In this document: positions 5,311 through 13,135 of the stretch, one piece after another
Numbering within the stretch: position 1 is the first letter of the stretch
How the letters are laid out: every line of letters starts with the position of its first letter
Source: JAQIBY01 sp964527535
Lineage (GTDB): Bacteria > Bacteroidota > Bacteroidia > Bacteroidales > ML635J-15
DNA length: 15,066 bases
Direction: 5' to 3'
Assembly: GCA_964527535.1 (NCBI GenBank)
Contig: CAZGPW010000291.1
Span: 1 to 15,066, forward strand
Notes under the pieces: model-generated
Database searches by the model: none
What the model was told of the DNA's origin: nothing
The model's input: only the letters and a program-made list of their open reading frames with translations
Translations under genes and position numbers: made by a program

Positions 5311-7557
5311 ATGAAAATAGCATTTGTAGGCACTTACCCTCCACGCCAATGCGGAATAGGCACTTTTACCAACAATTTAATTAAGTCAATTCTTGTCAAT
5401 GCCGGAAGCAAAAACATAAGTGATCTGGCCAACGTAATAGCCCTTAATGATCCCGGAGAAGAAGAAACTTATGATTATCCTGAAGAAGTGAAGTTTACCA
5501 TCCGGCAGGAACATCAAAGGGATTATATCAATGCGGCAAGATACATAAACCTGAGTGATGCTCAAGTGTGTATTCTGAACCATGAGTTTGGGATTTTTGG
5601 TGGCGATGATGGGGTGTATATCCTTTCGATGCTTTACAGGCTTAAAATTCCGGTGATTGTAGTCTTTCATACTGTCCTGAGTGAGCCTTCTTTTGTGCAG
5701 GAAAACATAGTGAGGGAAATCGGGAAACTGGCGCATAAGGTTGTTGTAATGAGTCACAAAGCAAAAAAGATGTTGCAAAAACATTATGAAACCCCGGAAG
5801 ACAAAATAAAGATCATTGAACATGGTGTCCCTTATTATCCTGGAATTTCACATCAGAAAATCAAAGAAAAATACAATTTCAATGGTCATAAAGTATTGCT
5901 GACGTTTGGTTTACTTAGTCGCAACAAAGGCATCGAAACGGTAATCAATGCCTTGCCTGCCGTGGTTAAAAAGCACCCCGACGTATTATATATTGTCATG
6001 GGAAAGACCCATCCCAATGTGTTAAAACATGCAGGTGAAGAGTACCGGAATTATCTTAACCTGCTGGTAAAAAGGCATAATCTTGAAAACAACGTTATTT
6101 TCCTGAAAACGTTTTTAAGCGAAGAGGTGCTGTTTGAATACCTCCGTGCATGCGACATTTACATCACCCCATACCTCAATGAAGCTCAAATTACCAGTGG
6201 TACCCTTTCTTATGCTGTAGGTGCCGGTGCAGCAGTATTGTCCACACCCTACTGGCATGCAAGCGAGCTCTTGGCTGATGGCAGGGGCAGGCTTTTTGAT
6301 TTTAATGATTCAACACAACTGACTTCTGTTCTGAACGAGATACTTGATAATCCGGAAAAAATTGAGACATTAAGAAAAAATGCATTTGAATACGGCAAAA
6401 CCTTGCGCTGGCAGCTTATAGGCAAAAAATACTTATCACTTACAGAGGCAATACAACAAACTGTAATGCCACCTGAGAAGGATAAGAAACTTGTTGTCGA
6501 TACATCCATGCTGCCAAAATTCAGACTCGATCATATCAAAAGGCTTACCGACGATACCGGGATTGTGCAACATGCCAGGTATGGGATTCCTAACCTTAAG
6601 GAAGGCTATTGCCTCGATGACAATGCCAGGGCATTGATAATGGCACTGATGTCTTACAGACAAAACAAAGACCCTCAGGCACTGGATTATATTCAGGTAT
6701 ATCTAAGCTATATACAGTATATGCAAACAGGTAATGGTAAATTCCGGAATTTTTTGAGTTTCAACCGGAATTTTCTGGATGAGGAAGGCAGTGAAGATTC
6801 TTTTGGTCGTACAATATGGGCACTGGGATATCTGATTTTTAGGTCGCCAAAACTCGCTTACAGGGAATTTGGTTCCGAAATTTTTTCCAATTCTGTTCAG
6901 CAATTTGACAAGCTTGTTTCCCTCAGGGGAATTGCCAATACCATTATAGGTATAAGTTATTATTTAAAAAGCTATTCCTCCGACGAAGGCATGGTGCATA
7001 TAATGAAAACCATGGCAGCCAGGTTGACTGATGCATTTGAAAATCATAGCGATGGTGATTGGCACTGGTTTGATGATATCTTAACCTATGACAATGCAAT
7101 CTTGCCACTTAGCCTTTTTCATGTGGCAGAAATTACCGGGGATGAATATACCAGGGAGGTGGCCTTAAAAGCCATGAAGTTCCTTGAAAAAGTCACTTTG
7201 AGCGAAGGGTATTTATCCATTGTCGGGAGTGAAGGGTGGTATCCAAAAGGTGAAAAACGTGCAAGATTTGATCAGCAATCCATTGATGCCATGGCAAGTG
7301 TCCGCATGTTCTACCAGGCATATAAAGTTACCAAAGATGTTGCCTGCCTCGAAAAAATGTTTTTGTCGTATTTATGGTATCTCGGTGAAAATGAGTTACG
7401 CATCCCCTTGTACGATTACGACACCAGTGGTTGTTGCGACGGACTGAAAAGCAGTGGCGTTAACCGCAATCAGGGTGCCGAAAGTACCCTGGCTTATTTG
7501 ATATCACACATCACGGTGCTGAATTCAATGGAATATGAATATGAACATCAAAATTAA
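5311..7557 (+). CDS. Two-domain protein: GT4-type glycosyltransferase fused to an alpha-helical (alpha/alpha-barrel-like) domain
   Basis: Protein of 748 residues, about twice the size of an ordinary GT4. Residues 1-about 375 form a GT-B glycosyltransferase: N-terminal 'FVGTYPPRQCGIGTFTNNL', 'VVFHTVL', 'EHGVPY' (170-175), 'FGLLSRNKGIETVI' (about 199-212) and 'ACDIYITPYLNEAQITSGTLSYAVGAG' (Glu291). Where ordinary GT4 enzymes have E-x7-E, the second Glu aligns with Tyr301. Residues about 400-748 form a separate helix-rich domain with 'QHARYGIPNLKEGYCLDDNARALI' (Asp436-Asp437), 'RTIWALGYLI', 'WHWFDDILTYDNAILPLSLFHV' (Asp588-Asp589) and 'RFDQQSIDAMASVRMFYQAY', a spacing that recalls six-hairpin glycosidase-type barrels. 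Its activity is unknown. No signal peptide, so cytoplasmic. Its stop is 12 bases before the GH130 gene, so they are almost certainly co-transcribed. Likely a sugar-nucleotide-dependent transferase; mannose is suggested only by the neighbouring GH130 genes. Confidence 0.88.
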   Translation: MKIAFVGTYPPRQCGIGTFTNNLIKSILVNAGSKNISDLANVIALNDPGEEETYDYPEEVKFTIRQEHQRDYINAARYINLSDAQVCILNHEFGIFGGDDGVYILSMLYRLKIPVIVVFHTVLSEPSFVQENIVREIGKLAHKVVVMSHKAKKMLQKHYETPEDKIKIIEHGVPYYPGISHQKIKEKYNFNGHKVLLTFGLLSRNKGIETVINALPAVVKKHPDVLYIVMGKTHPNVLKHAGEEYRNYLNLLVKRHNLENNVIFLKTFLSEEVLFEYLRACDIYITPYLNEAQITSGTLSYAVGAGAAVLSTPYWHASELLADGRGRLFDFNDSTQLTSVLNEILDNPEKIETLRKNAFEYGKTLRWQLIGKKYLSLTEAIQQTVMPPEKDKKLVVDTSMLPKFRLDHIKRLTDDTGIVQHARYGIPNLKEGYCLDDNARALIMALMSYRQNKDPQALDYIQVYLSYIQYMQTGNGKFRNFLSFNRNFLDEEGSEDSFGRTIWALGYLIFRSPKLAYREFGSEIFSNSVQQFDKLVSLRGIANTIIGISYYLKSYSSDEGMVHIMKTMAARLTDAFENHSDGDWHWFDDILTYDNAILPLSLFHVAEITGDEYTREVALKAMKFLEKVTLSEGYLSIVGSEGWYPKGEKRARFDQQSIDAMASVRMFYQAYKVTKDVACLEKMFLSYLWYLGENELRIPLYDYDTSGCCDGLKSSGVNRNQGAESTLAYLISHITVLNSMEYEYEHQN

Positions 7558-7569
7558 TTCCGAAACATC

Positions 7570-8502
7570 ATGCCTATTATTAAGCGTTATCAACACAATC
7601 CAATACTAACAAAAGATGATGTTCCGTATCCTGTGGCAACAGTACACAATGCAGCGGTAGTTAAGCATCAGGATCATTATATTATGATTTTCCGGTCGCA
7701 TCGCCACAATGGCAGATCTGTTCTGGGAAAAGCAGTATCCCGGGACGGTTTTGATTTTAAGGTTGACCCGAAACCCTTTATGCTGCCTGCGATAACCGGT
7801 GTTTTTGCCGAATATGAAGCTTACGGCATAGAAGACCCAAGGATAACCTACATTGAAGGAGAGTATCTGATAACATACAGTGCTTATTCGCAACATGGTG
7901 TACGCATTGGCCTAGCGAAAACGACGGATTTCGAAGCAATAGAAAGGGTTGCCCTCATCACGCAGGCTGATTACCGGAATGTGGTTATTTTCCCGGAAAA
8001 ATTCAATGGCCTGTATGCCAGGCTTGACCGCCCGCATTCAGAAATAAGCCCCTGGTCAATGTGGATCTCCTATTCTCCGGATTTAATATATTGGGGTGAA
8101 AGTAAACTAATCATGAAACCCATGCAATACCATTGGGATGAAATGAAAATCGGGCCGGGAGCCCCGCCCGTAAAAACAAAAAAAGGCTGGCTGAACATAT
8201 ACCACGGTGTGTTTCCAACCATGGATGGCAGCGTGTACCGCCTTGGGGTAGCATTGCACGACCTGAAAGACCCCTCAAAAGTTATAGCTGTAAGCGATGA
8301 ATGGATACTGCAACCCGAGGAAATATATGAGATCACCGGATATGTGCATAATGTGGTGTTTACCTGTGGTGCTGTACCTGAAGATGACGGAACACTAAAA
8401 TTATACTGGGGAGGCGCTGATAAAGTGATGTGTGCAGGTACAGCCAACATTGATGATCTGGTGGAAATGTGTCTCTCAAACCCAAGGAAAGCGATACCGT
8501 GA
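7570..8502 (+). CDS. GH130-family glycoside phosphorylase or hydrolase, short form
   Basis: Protein of 310 residues, usual for short GH130 members, which adopt a five-bladed beta-propeller. Family signatures in order: 'KRYQHNPILT' at the N-terminus, 'VHNAAVVKHQDHYIMIFRSH', 'YGIEDPRITYIEGEYLITYSAY' (Glu88-Asp89-Pro90-Arg91; the Asp of this conserved motif is the proposed catalytic acid in studied members), 'VIFPEKFNGLYARLDRP', 'IGPGAPPVKTKKGWLNIYHGV', 'YRLGVALHDLKDPSKVI' and a C-terminal 'GYVHNVVFTCG...YWGGADKV'. Characterised relatives cleave beta-mannosidic bonds, mostly by phosphorolysis giving mannose 1-phosphate, though some are plain hydrolases; which applies here cannot be read safely from sequence. 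No signal peptide, so it acts on intracellular substrate. It follows the two-domain GT4 by 12 bases. Confidence 0.9.
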   Translation: MPIIKRYQHNPILTKDDVPYPVATVHNAAVVKHQDHYIMIFRSHRHNGRSVLGKAVSRDGFDFKVDPKPFMLPAITGVFAEYEAYGIEDPRITYIEGEYLITYSAYSQHGVRIGLAKTTDFEAIERVALITQADYRNVVIFPEKFNGLYARLDRPHSEISPWSMWISYSPDLIYWGESKLIMKPMQYHWDEMKIGPGAPPVKTKKGWLNIYHGVFPTMDGSVYRLGVALHDLKDPSKVIAVSDEWILQPEEIYEITGYVHNVVFTCGAVPEDDGTLKLYWGGADKVMCAGTANIDDLVEMCLSNPRKAIP

Positions 8503-8581
8503 GGAGTTTATAAACAACAAGATTCAAAACACAAACAAAACCTGTCCGGCGAGGTGTAACGGAGACGGAAAGTGGAGACGG

Positions 8582-8668
8582 CTAAGCCTGACCTTCAGGT
8601 CAGGTTAGTTAGAATAAAAAAACAGAAAGGGCTTCAGCCCTGCCTGTTACCCTGAGCTGCAGGTCAGA
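8582..8668. repeat. REP-like palindromes between the short GH130 gene and the second GT4
   Basis: Three short symmetric units lie close together: CCTGACC-TTCA-GGTCAGG (8587-8604, with flanking CTAA/TTAG), AGGGCT-TC-AGCCCT (8628-8641), and 'CCTGAGCTGCAGGTCAG' (8651-8667), a variant of the first. Just before, 'GGAGACGG' occurs twice (8561-8568 and 8574-8581). The two CCTGA-CAGGTCAG copies suggest a duplicated repeat unit, of the kind dispersed in Bacteroidota intergenic DNA. None is followed by a convincing T-tract; they could still slow transcription or protect mRNA 3' ends. The intergenic region 8503-8720 contains no gene. Confidence 0.7.
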
Positions 8669-8720
8669 ATTGTAATAAAAAGCAAAAGAATAAAATGACA
8701 CATATTAATAATCATTTATC

Positions 8721-9734
8721 ATGAAAATAGCCATGCTTGCGCCTGTCGCCTGGCGCACACCACCACGGCAATATGGTCCCTGGGAACAGGTTACATCAAA
8801 CATTACCGAAGGGCTGGTAAAAAAAGGCCTGGATGTTACCTTGTTTGCCACGGCAGATTCTGTTACCCGGGGGAAACTCAGGTATATCTGCCCAAAAGCC
8901 TGGGAAGAGGATAAATCACTGGATCCCAAAGTGCAGGAATGCATGCACATCAGTTTCTTAATGGAACAGGCTCATAAATTTGATATCATCCATAACAACT
9001 TTGATTTCCTGCCGCTGACGTATTCGAGGCTTATAAAAACACCAATGGTAACTACGATACATGGCTTCTCTTCTCCCAGGATCATTCCGGTATATAAACG
9101 GTTCAATGACATCAATCATTATGTCTCAATCAGCCATGCAGATCGAAGCAACGAACTTTCATACATTGCCAATGTTTATAATGGCATAGATGCTGATAAT
9201 TTCACACTCCGCGAAAGCCATGGTGATTATTTGCTGTATTTTGGACGTATTCATCATGATAAAGGTACACGTGAAGCCATTGACATCGCCTTGAAATCCA
9301 ACATGAAACTTATAATTGCCGGATATATTCAGGATGAGAATTATTACCGGCAGCATGTTGAACCTTTCATTGACGGAAATCAGATTGTTTACGCAGGAAA
9401 TGCGGGTCCTTCACAAAGGGACAAATTGCTTGGAGGGGCTTATGCTCTGCTTCATCCCATCAATTTTAATGAACCGTTTGGACTGAGTGTTGCCGAAAGC
9501 ATGTTTTGCGGCACACCGGTTGTGGCGTTTAACAGAGGGGCTATGCCGGAGTTAATTGAAGATGGCAAAACCGGATTTTTAGTTAATGATGTGCATCAAG
9601 CAGTGTCGGTATTGCCTGTTATCAGCAAAATAAACCGTGCGTATTGCCGGAGCAGGGCAGAATCAAAATTTTCTGTCAGCACAATGACGGATAGCTATTT
9701 CGATATCTATAAGCAGATTTTGGCGCAAAAATAA
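8721..9734 (+). CDS. GT4-family glycosyltransferase
   Basis: Protein of 337 residues with a complete GT-B fold. It starts with 'MKIAMLAPVAWRTPPRQYGPWEQVTSNITEGLVKKGLDVTLFAT', the glycine-containing acceptor loop and first Rossmann unit. Then come 'FDIIHNNFDFLPL', 'VTTIHGFSS', 'YVSISHADRS', 'VYNGID', the donor-phosphate motif 'FGRIHHDKGTREAI' (Phe174, Arg176, Lys181), and a canonical E-x7-E, 'EPFGLSVAE' (Glu251 and Glu259), followed by 'CGTPVVAFNRGAMPELIEDGKTGFLV'. Such enzymes transfer a sugar from a nucleotide donor with retention of configuration. No signal peptide or membrane span, so cytoplasmic or peripheral. The ATG at 8721 is the first in frame and begins the expected 'KIAMLAP' strand. 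It lies 218 bases after the short GH130 gene, with repeats between, so co-transcription is possible but not certain. Donor and acceptor are unknown. Confidence 0.92.
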   Translation: MKIAMLAPVAWRTPPRQYGPWEQVTSNITEGLVKKGLDVTLFATADSVTRGKLRYICPKAWEEDKSLDPKVQECMHISFLMEQAHKFDIIHNNFDFLPLTYSRLIKTPMVTTIHGFSSPRIIPVYKRFNDINHYVSISHADRSNELSYIANVYNGIDADNFTLRESHGDYLLYFGRIHHDKGTREAIDIALKSNMKLIIAGYIQDENYYRQHVEPFIDGNQIVYAGNAGPSQRDKLLGGAYALLHPINFNEPFGLSVAESMFCGTPVVAFNRGAMPELIEDGKTGFLVNDVHQAVSVLPVISKINRAYCRSRAESKFSVSTMTDSYFDIYKQILAQK

Positions 9735-9829
9735 AACAGGGGTTAGGATTTAGGGTTTAGTGGTTAGGTGTTAGGTTAAAATCTCTCATAACCTAACACC
9801 TAACACCTAAACCCTAACCCCTGTTTTTT
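9733..9829. terminator. Bidirectional terminator-like hairpin built of TTAGG-type units
   Basis: The left arm 9733-9778 (AAAACAGGGGTTAGG, then repeats of TTAGGG, TTTAG, TTAGGTG, TTAGG) pairs with the right arm 9789-9827 around a 10-base loop (9779-9788), with about seven bases bulged from the left arm. T6 at 9824-9829 follows on the plus strand, and the A-run at 9733-9736 gives a U-run on the minus strand. It fills the 101-base gap between the convergent GT4 and long GH130 genes and overlaps the GT4 stop codon, so it can terminate both. The repeat content is unusual for a terminator. Confidence 0.8.
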
Positions 9830-9835
9830 AAAGTC

Positions 9836-11299
9836 CTATTCAAACTTCAATTTTTCCAGAAGCTGATTGAGATCAACGGATAAAAACCCGGAGCTGGTAT
9901 CCGACAAGCCGTATGGGATGATAAGTTTGCCATGATGAATAATGGATCCGCATGAATAAACGGCATTGGGGACATAGCCTTCCCTTTCTTCTTCATTTGG
10001 TATAAGCAAGGGTTCTTTCAGACGGCCGATTTCTTTCGTGGGATCATTCAAATCCAGCAAACTGGCCCCCAGGCAATACCTGCGCATAGGGCCGACACCA
10101 TGTGTGATCAGCAACCAGCCTTCCGGTGTTTCTATGGGAGCCCCGGCATTGCCGATCTGCACATATTCCCAGTAATATCTGGGTTGTTGAATTTTTATGG
10201 GTTTTTCCCAAACGTTTAGCTTATTGGAAAAGCCAATATAGCTATTTATGCCATCTATTCTCGATAGCATCACATATTGGCCATTGATTTTTCGTGGAAA
10301 CAAAGCGAGGTTTTTGTTCTGAGCTCCCTCCCCATGAAGAGGTTTTACCTCAAAATTGTAAAAATCTTTTGTTACCATAAGTTTAGGTAAAATCGTATTC
10401 CCATCGTAAGCTGTGTATGTAGCATAATAAGATATTTCGCCATCATCGTCTGTAAAGCGAACAAACCTTGCATCTTCAATGCCTTTGCGCTCAGAATACG
10501 AAATGGGAAAAATTACCCGTTCTGAAATATGCGTGTCACGGGAAAATTCAATTTTATAATGTGAATCGGCAAGCCACATGATTTGAGAAATTACCTGTTT
10601 TTTTGTAGCACTGGTATGATTCGCAGCGATGGTATCCATGACCGCTTTTTGCAGTTCTCCGTAAGTAAAATTGTCTTCCAGTTTATCCATTACATGTGCG
10701 AAAATGTCCTCATTCACATGCATTTCCCGAAGTTTTCTGGAGAATGAGCCTTTGGTATATTGTACGCGTTTTATCACTTCCGCTTCATCAACATAAGCCC
10801 CTGATGTTTCAAAATCAAGTTTACCATCCTTGTTGATGGTGCCTGTATGAAAGACAATGCTGGAAAGATGGCCTTCGCCGGTAGCCCTGAAACTAACAAT
10901 GATGCGTTTTGAACCTTCCGGCAAGCAGGTTTGATCAGGTGAATCAACTACCGAGGGATTGAAAAAAGCCGCTGCTGTAATGGAATATTCCATCGAAAAA
11001 TAGGATCCGATGAGCCGTTTTCTGTCCTCTTTTAACTTATCCATTTCCATTGCCGGATTGTTGATAAGGTTTTTTGCCATGTCAAAATGCTCAAGGAATT
11101 TTTGGGATATGTTGCGGTGCCGTTTTGAAAATTCCCGTAATGTTTGAGCCAGGATTAGTTCCACTTCAGCGTCATTCATGGCCAACACTTTTTCTACAAG
11201 GTCAATGGCCCGTTCGGAACCGTTGTAGTAAAAGCGGATTATTACACGTTTGAAGTCCGGGTAAAACTTGTTAGGAAGGCGTTCGATATGAATTCTCAT
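9836..11299 (-). CDS. GH130-family protein, long form with N-terminal extension
   Basis: Protein of 487 residues. The first 125 or so are a mostly helical extension absent from short GH130 enzymes ('AIDLVEKVLAMNDAEVELILAQTLREFSKRHRNISQKFLEHF'). The propeller part includes 'IIVSFRATGEGHLSSIVFHTGTI' (133-155), 'ERKGIEDARFVRF' (Glu275-Asp276-Ala277-Arg278, where the short form has E-D-P-R), 'KNLALFPRKINGQYVMLSRIDG', 'YYWEYVQIGNAGAPIETPEGWLLITHGVG', 'YCLGASLLDLNDPTKEIGR', and 'GYVPNAVYSCGSI...IPYGLSD'. The putative catalytic Asp is kept. A helical insert (about 183-240) separates the first blade from the rest. The start is the ATG at 11299; the next Met is at residue 41, inside the helical extension. 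No signal peptide. Encoded towards the GT4 pair across a shared terminator. Probably a phosphorylase or hydrolase of a beta-mannoside or related glycan; specificity cannot be assigned. Confidence 0.87.
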   Translation of the reverse strand: MRIHIERLPNKFYPDFKRVIIRFYYNGSERAIDLVEKVLAMNDAEVELILAQTLREFSKRHRNISQKFLEHFDMAKNLINNPAMEMDKLKEDRKRLIGSYFSMEYSITAAAFFNPSVVDSPDQTCLPEGSKRIIVSFRATGEGHLSSIVFHTGTINKDGKLDFETSGAYVDEAEVIKRVQYTKGSFSRKLREMHVNEDIFAHVMDKLEDNFTYGELQKAVMDTIAANHTSATKKQVISQIMWLADSHYKIEFSRDTHISERVIFPISYSERKGIEDARFVRFTDDDGEISYYATYTAYDGNTILPKLMVTKDFYNFEVKPLHGEGAQNKNLALFPRKINGQYVMLSRIDGINSYIGFSNKLNVWEKPIKIQQPRYYWEYVQIGNAGAPIETPEGWLLITHGVGPMRRYCLGASLLDLNDPTKEIGRLKEPLLIPNEEEREGYVPNAVYSCGSIIHHGKLIIPYGLSDTSSGFLSVDLNQLLEKLKFE

Positions 11300-11327
11300 A
11301 ACCTTTGCATATGTTTATATTATTGTT

Positions 11328-11335
11328 CAAAGATA
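11328..11335 (-). promoter_or_regulatory. -7 element of a promoter for the long GH130 gene
   Basis: TATCTTTG on the minus strand (11335-11328), an exact TAnnTTTG, 28 bases upstream of the ATG at 11299. No good TTG is present at the expected -33 distance, so the promoter may be weak or need an activator. It implies transcription separate from the acyl-CoA synthetase gene upstream. Confidence 0.4.
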
Positions 11336-11402
11336 CAATTAAATAATGTGCTTAACTTTTTTGGCTTGTAGTATAATGGGGTGCATTGAATTGGGCTATG
11401 CT

Positions 11403-13028
11403 TTATTCATATAAATACCGCTTGATGCTTTTTTTCGGGGTTTTTTCAAACTCTTCTTCCCTTATCTGAATTTTACTGATGTGCATATAAGCAGGTAAGT
11501 CTTCATTGACTTCTTGTTGGTATTGATCCATGATGGAAGGAATTTTGGCTTTGTGTATGCCTTGACCGATGCGTTTTTCATGATCGGGATATACCATGGC
11601 AACAATTTTATTGTTTCTGCCAGCCACAAGGCATTCTCCAATCAGTTCTTTGTTGCTGAGTTTGGATTCAATCTCTTCGGGATAAATATTTTTGCCCGAA
11701 GCGCCCAGTATCATGCTTTTGTTCCTGCCTTTGATAAACAAATAATTGTCAGCATCAATCAAGCCAAGGTCGCCGCTGCGCATCCAGCCGTCTTCAGTAA
11801 AGGTTTTTTCTGTTTCTTCCTTGTCTTTATAATACCCTTCCATGACATTTTCGCCTTTTATCAGTATTTCCCCAACTTTACCGGCTGGATTATCTGAATC
11901 AATTTTTACTTCGAGTGTGTCAATGGGTTTTCCGGCGGAATGGATTTTAGTTGTTTTCCATCCATCATAGGAAATCAGAGGCCCGCATTCTGTCATGCCG
12001 TATCCTATGGAAAACCGAAATTTTATTTTGTGGAGGAAAATTTCCACTTCCCGGTTGAGTTTAGCACCACCGATTACCACTTCCTTGAAATTGTCACCAA
12101 ATGATTCTTCAAGCGATTTTCTGATTTTGTTATATAAAAGGCTCTTAAGTCCTGGTATGTTGATCATGAATTTAACAACAGGCTTTTCAAGCACAGGTTT
12201 AATTTTGTTCTTATATATTTTTTCCATGACAAGAGGTACCGTAAGTATGAGCCGTGGTTGTATTTCCTGGAAGACTTTGACCACAACATTGGGTGCCGGG
12301 ATTTTTCCCAGGAAAGTGATGGTACAGCCCAGTGAAAATGGGTATAGGAATTCAAAAGCACAACCATAGGAATGAGCCATGGGCAGGAACGAAACGATCC
12401 TGTCGCCGCCTGTCAGAGGCATGTTAGCCCTGGCATACTTAAGATTGGCTGCCAGGCTGTTGTGTCTGAGCATAACCCCCTTGGGCCTTCCACTGGTTCC
12501 CGATGTATATAATATAGCTGCAAGTTCCTCATTGGGAATGTCTTCGATTGCAAAGTCCCTTTTGGGAACAGGTGTGAAATCTTTATCGGGAAACTGAATG
12601 TTTTTATCTTTAAAGTTATGGTAGAGACTGAAATCATCCAACTTATAAATGCAATGAAGTTGTTCAAATTCTTCCGTTTTTAATTCCTTCAGAATAAAAT
12701 CAGAGCCAAAGAGCAACTTAGCGTCTGAATGATTGACAAGTTTATACACATCCTTGGGTTTAAAATCCTGCAAAAGAGGCACTATCACTGCCCCATAAGT
12801 GACAGTGGCAATGTAAACAGTCCCCCAGTTGGCTGAATTTTTTCCGATGACAGCAATTTTATCGCCTTTTTCAATGTTTTGTTTTTTGAAAAGTTCATGG
12901 ATCTTTAAAATCTGATTTGCAACTTCTCCATAAGTTAATGCTCCGTTATTGTAGTCGCACAGGGCTTTTTTGTCCCAATTTTCGAGCATTGCATTTTTAA
13001 AATAAGCAGTTAAGTTTTCAGCTATCAT
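11403..13028 (-). CDS. AMP-dependent acyl-CoA synthetase / ligase (ANL superfamily)
   Basis: Protein of 541 residues that activates a carboxylic acid with ATP and normally passes the acyl group to CoA. Motifs: 'YTSGTSGRPKGVML' (174-187, ATP phosphate loop), 'SFLPMAHSYG' (A4-like), 'YGMTECGP' (343-350), 'GWMRSGDLG' (Asp420, ribose binding), 'IKGRNKSMI' (Arg435, hinge region), and the C-terminal 'FEKTPKKSIKRYLY'. In the last motif the position usually held by the catalytic Lys before 'IKR' appears to be Ser534, with Lys532-533 just before it. The layout resembles long-chain fatty acid ligases, but it is shorter than FadD or eukaryotic ACSLs. Soluble, no signal peptide. ATG at 13028. It precedes the long GH130 gene on the same strand with a 103-base gap, so the functional link is doubtful. 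Substrate unknown. Confidence 0.9.
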   Translation of the reverse strand: MIAENLTAYFKNAMLENWDKKALCDYNNGALTYGEVANQILKIHELFKKQNIEKGDKIAVIGKNSANWGTVYIATVTYGAVIVPLLQDFKPKDVYKLVNHSDAKLLFGSDFILKELKTEEFEQLHCIYKLDDFSLYHNFKDKNIQFPDKDFTPVPKRDFAIEDIPNEELAAILYTSGTSGRPKGVMLRHNSLAANLKYARANMPLTGGDRIVSFLPMAHSYGCAFEFLYPFSLGCTITFLGKIPAPNVVVKVFQEIQPRLILTVPLVMEKIYKNKIKPVLEKPVVKFMINIPGLKSLLYNKIRKSLEESFGDNFKEVVIGGAKLNREVEIFLHKIKFRFSIGYGMTECGPLISYDGWKTTKIHSAGKPIDTLEVKIDSDNPAGKVGEILIKGENVMEGYYKDKEETEKTFTEDGWMRSGDLGLIDADNYLFIKGRNKSMILGASGKNIYPEEIESKLSNKELIGECLVAGRNNKIVAMVYPDHEKRIGQGIHKAKIPSIMDQYQQEVNEDLPAYMHISKIQIREEEFEKTPKKSIKRYLYE

Positions 13029-13135
13029 AACGATAAATTTTTAAATCTTTTTCAATGTAAAACTAAAGCATTTATTAAAACATAACCAGACTTTTGTGTA
13101 AAAAATATCAAAGTCAAGAATACATATATCTGATG

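Noticed and set aside
5386..5823. A 145-codon minus-strand open frame inside the first glycosyltransferase gene.
   Set aside because: It is the antisense shadow of a well-supported coding region, with no recognisable protein features.
9741..9820. A real telomere, or a CRISPR-like array, at the TTAGG repeats.
   Set aside because: Units are irregular, occur as two complementary arms flanked by genes on both sides, and have no spacers; a hairpin terminator explains them better.
11300..13028. Acyl-CoA synthetase as part of the glycan cluster.
   Set aside because: Same strand as the long GH130 gene but with a 103-base gap containing a separate -7 box; no biochemical reason to link them, so not included in the proposed system.
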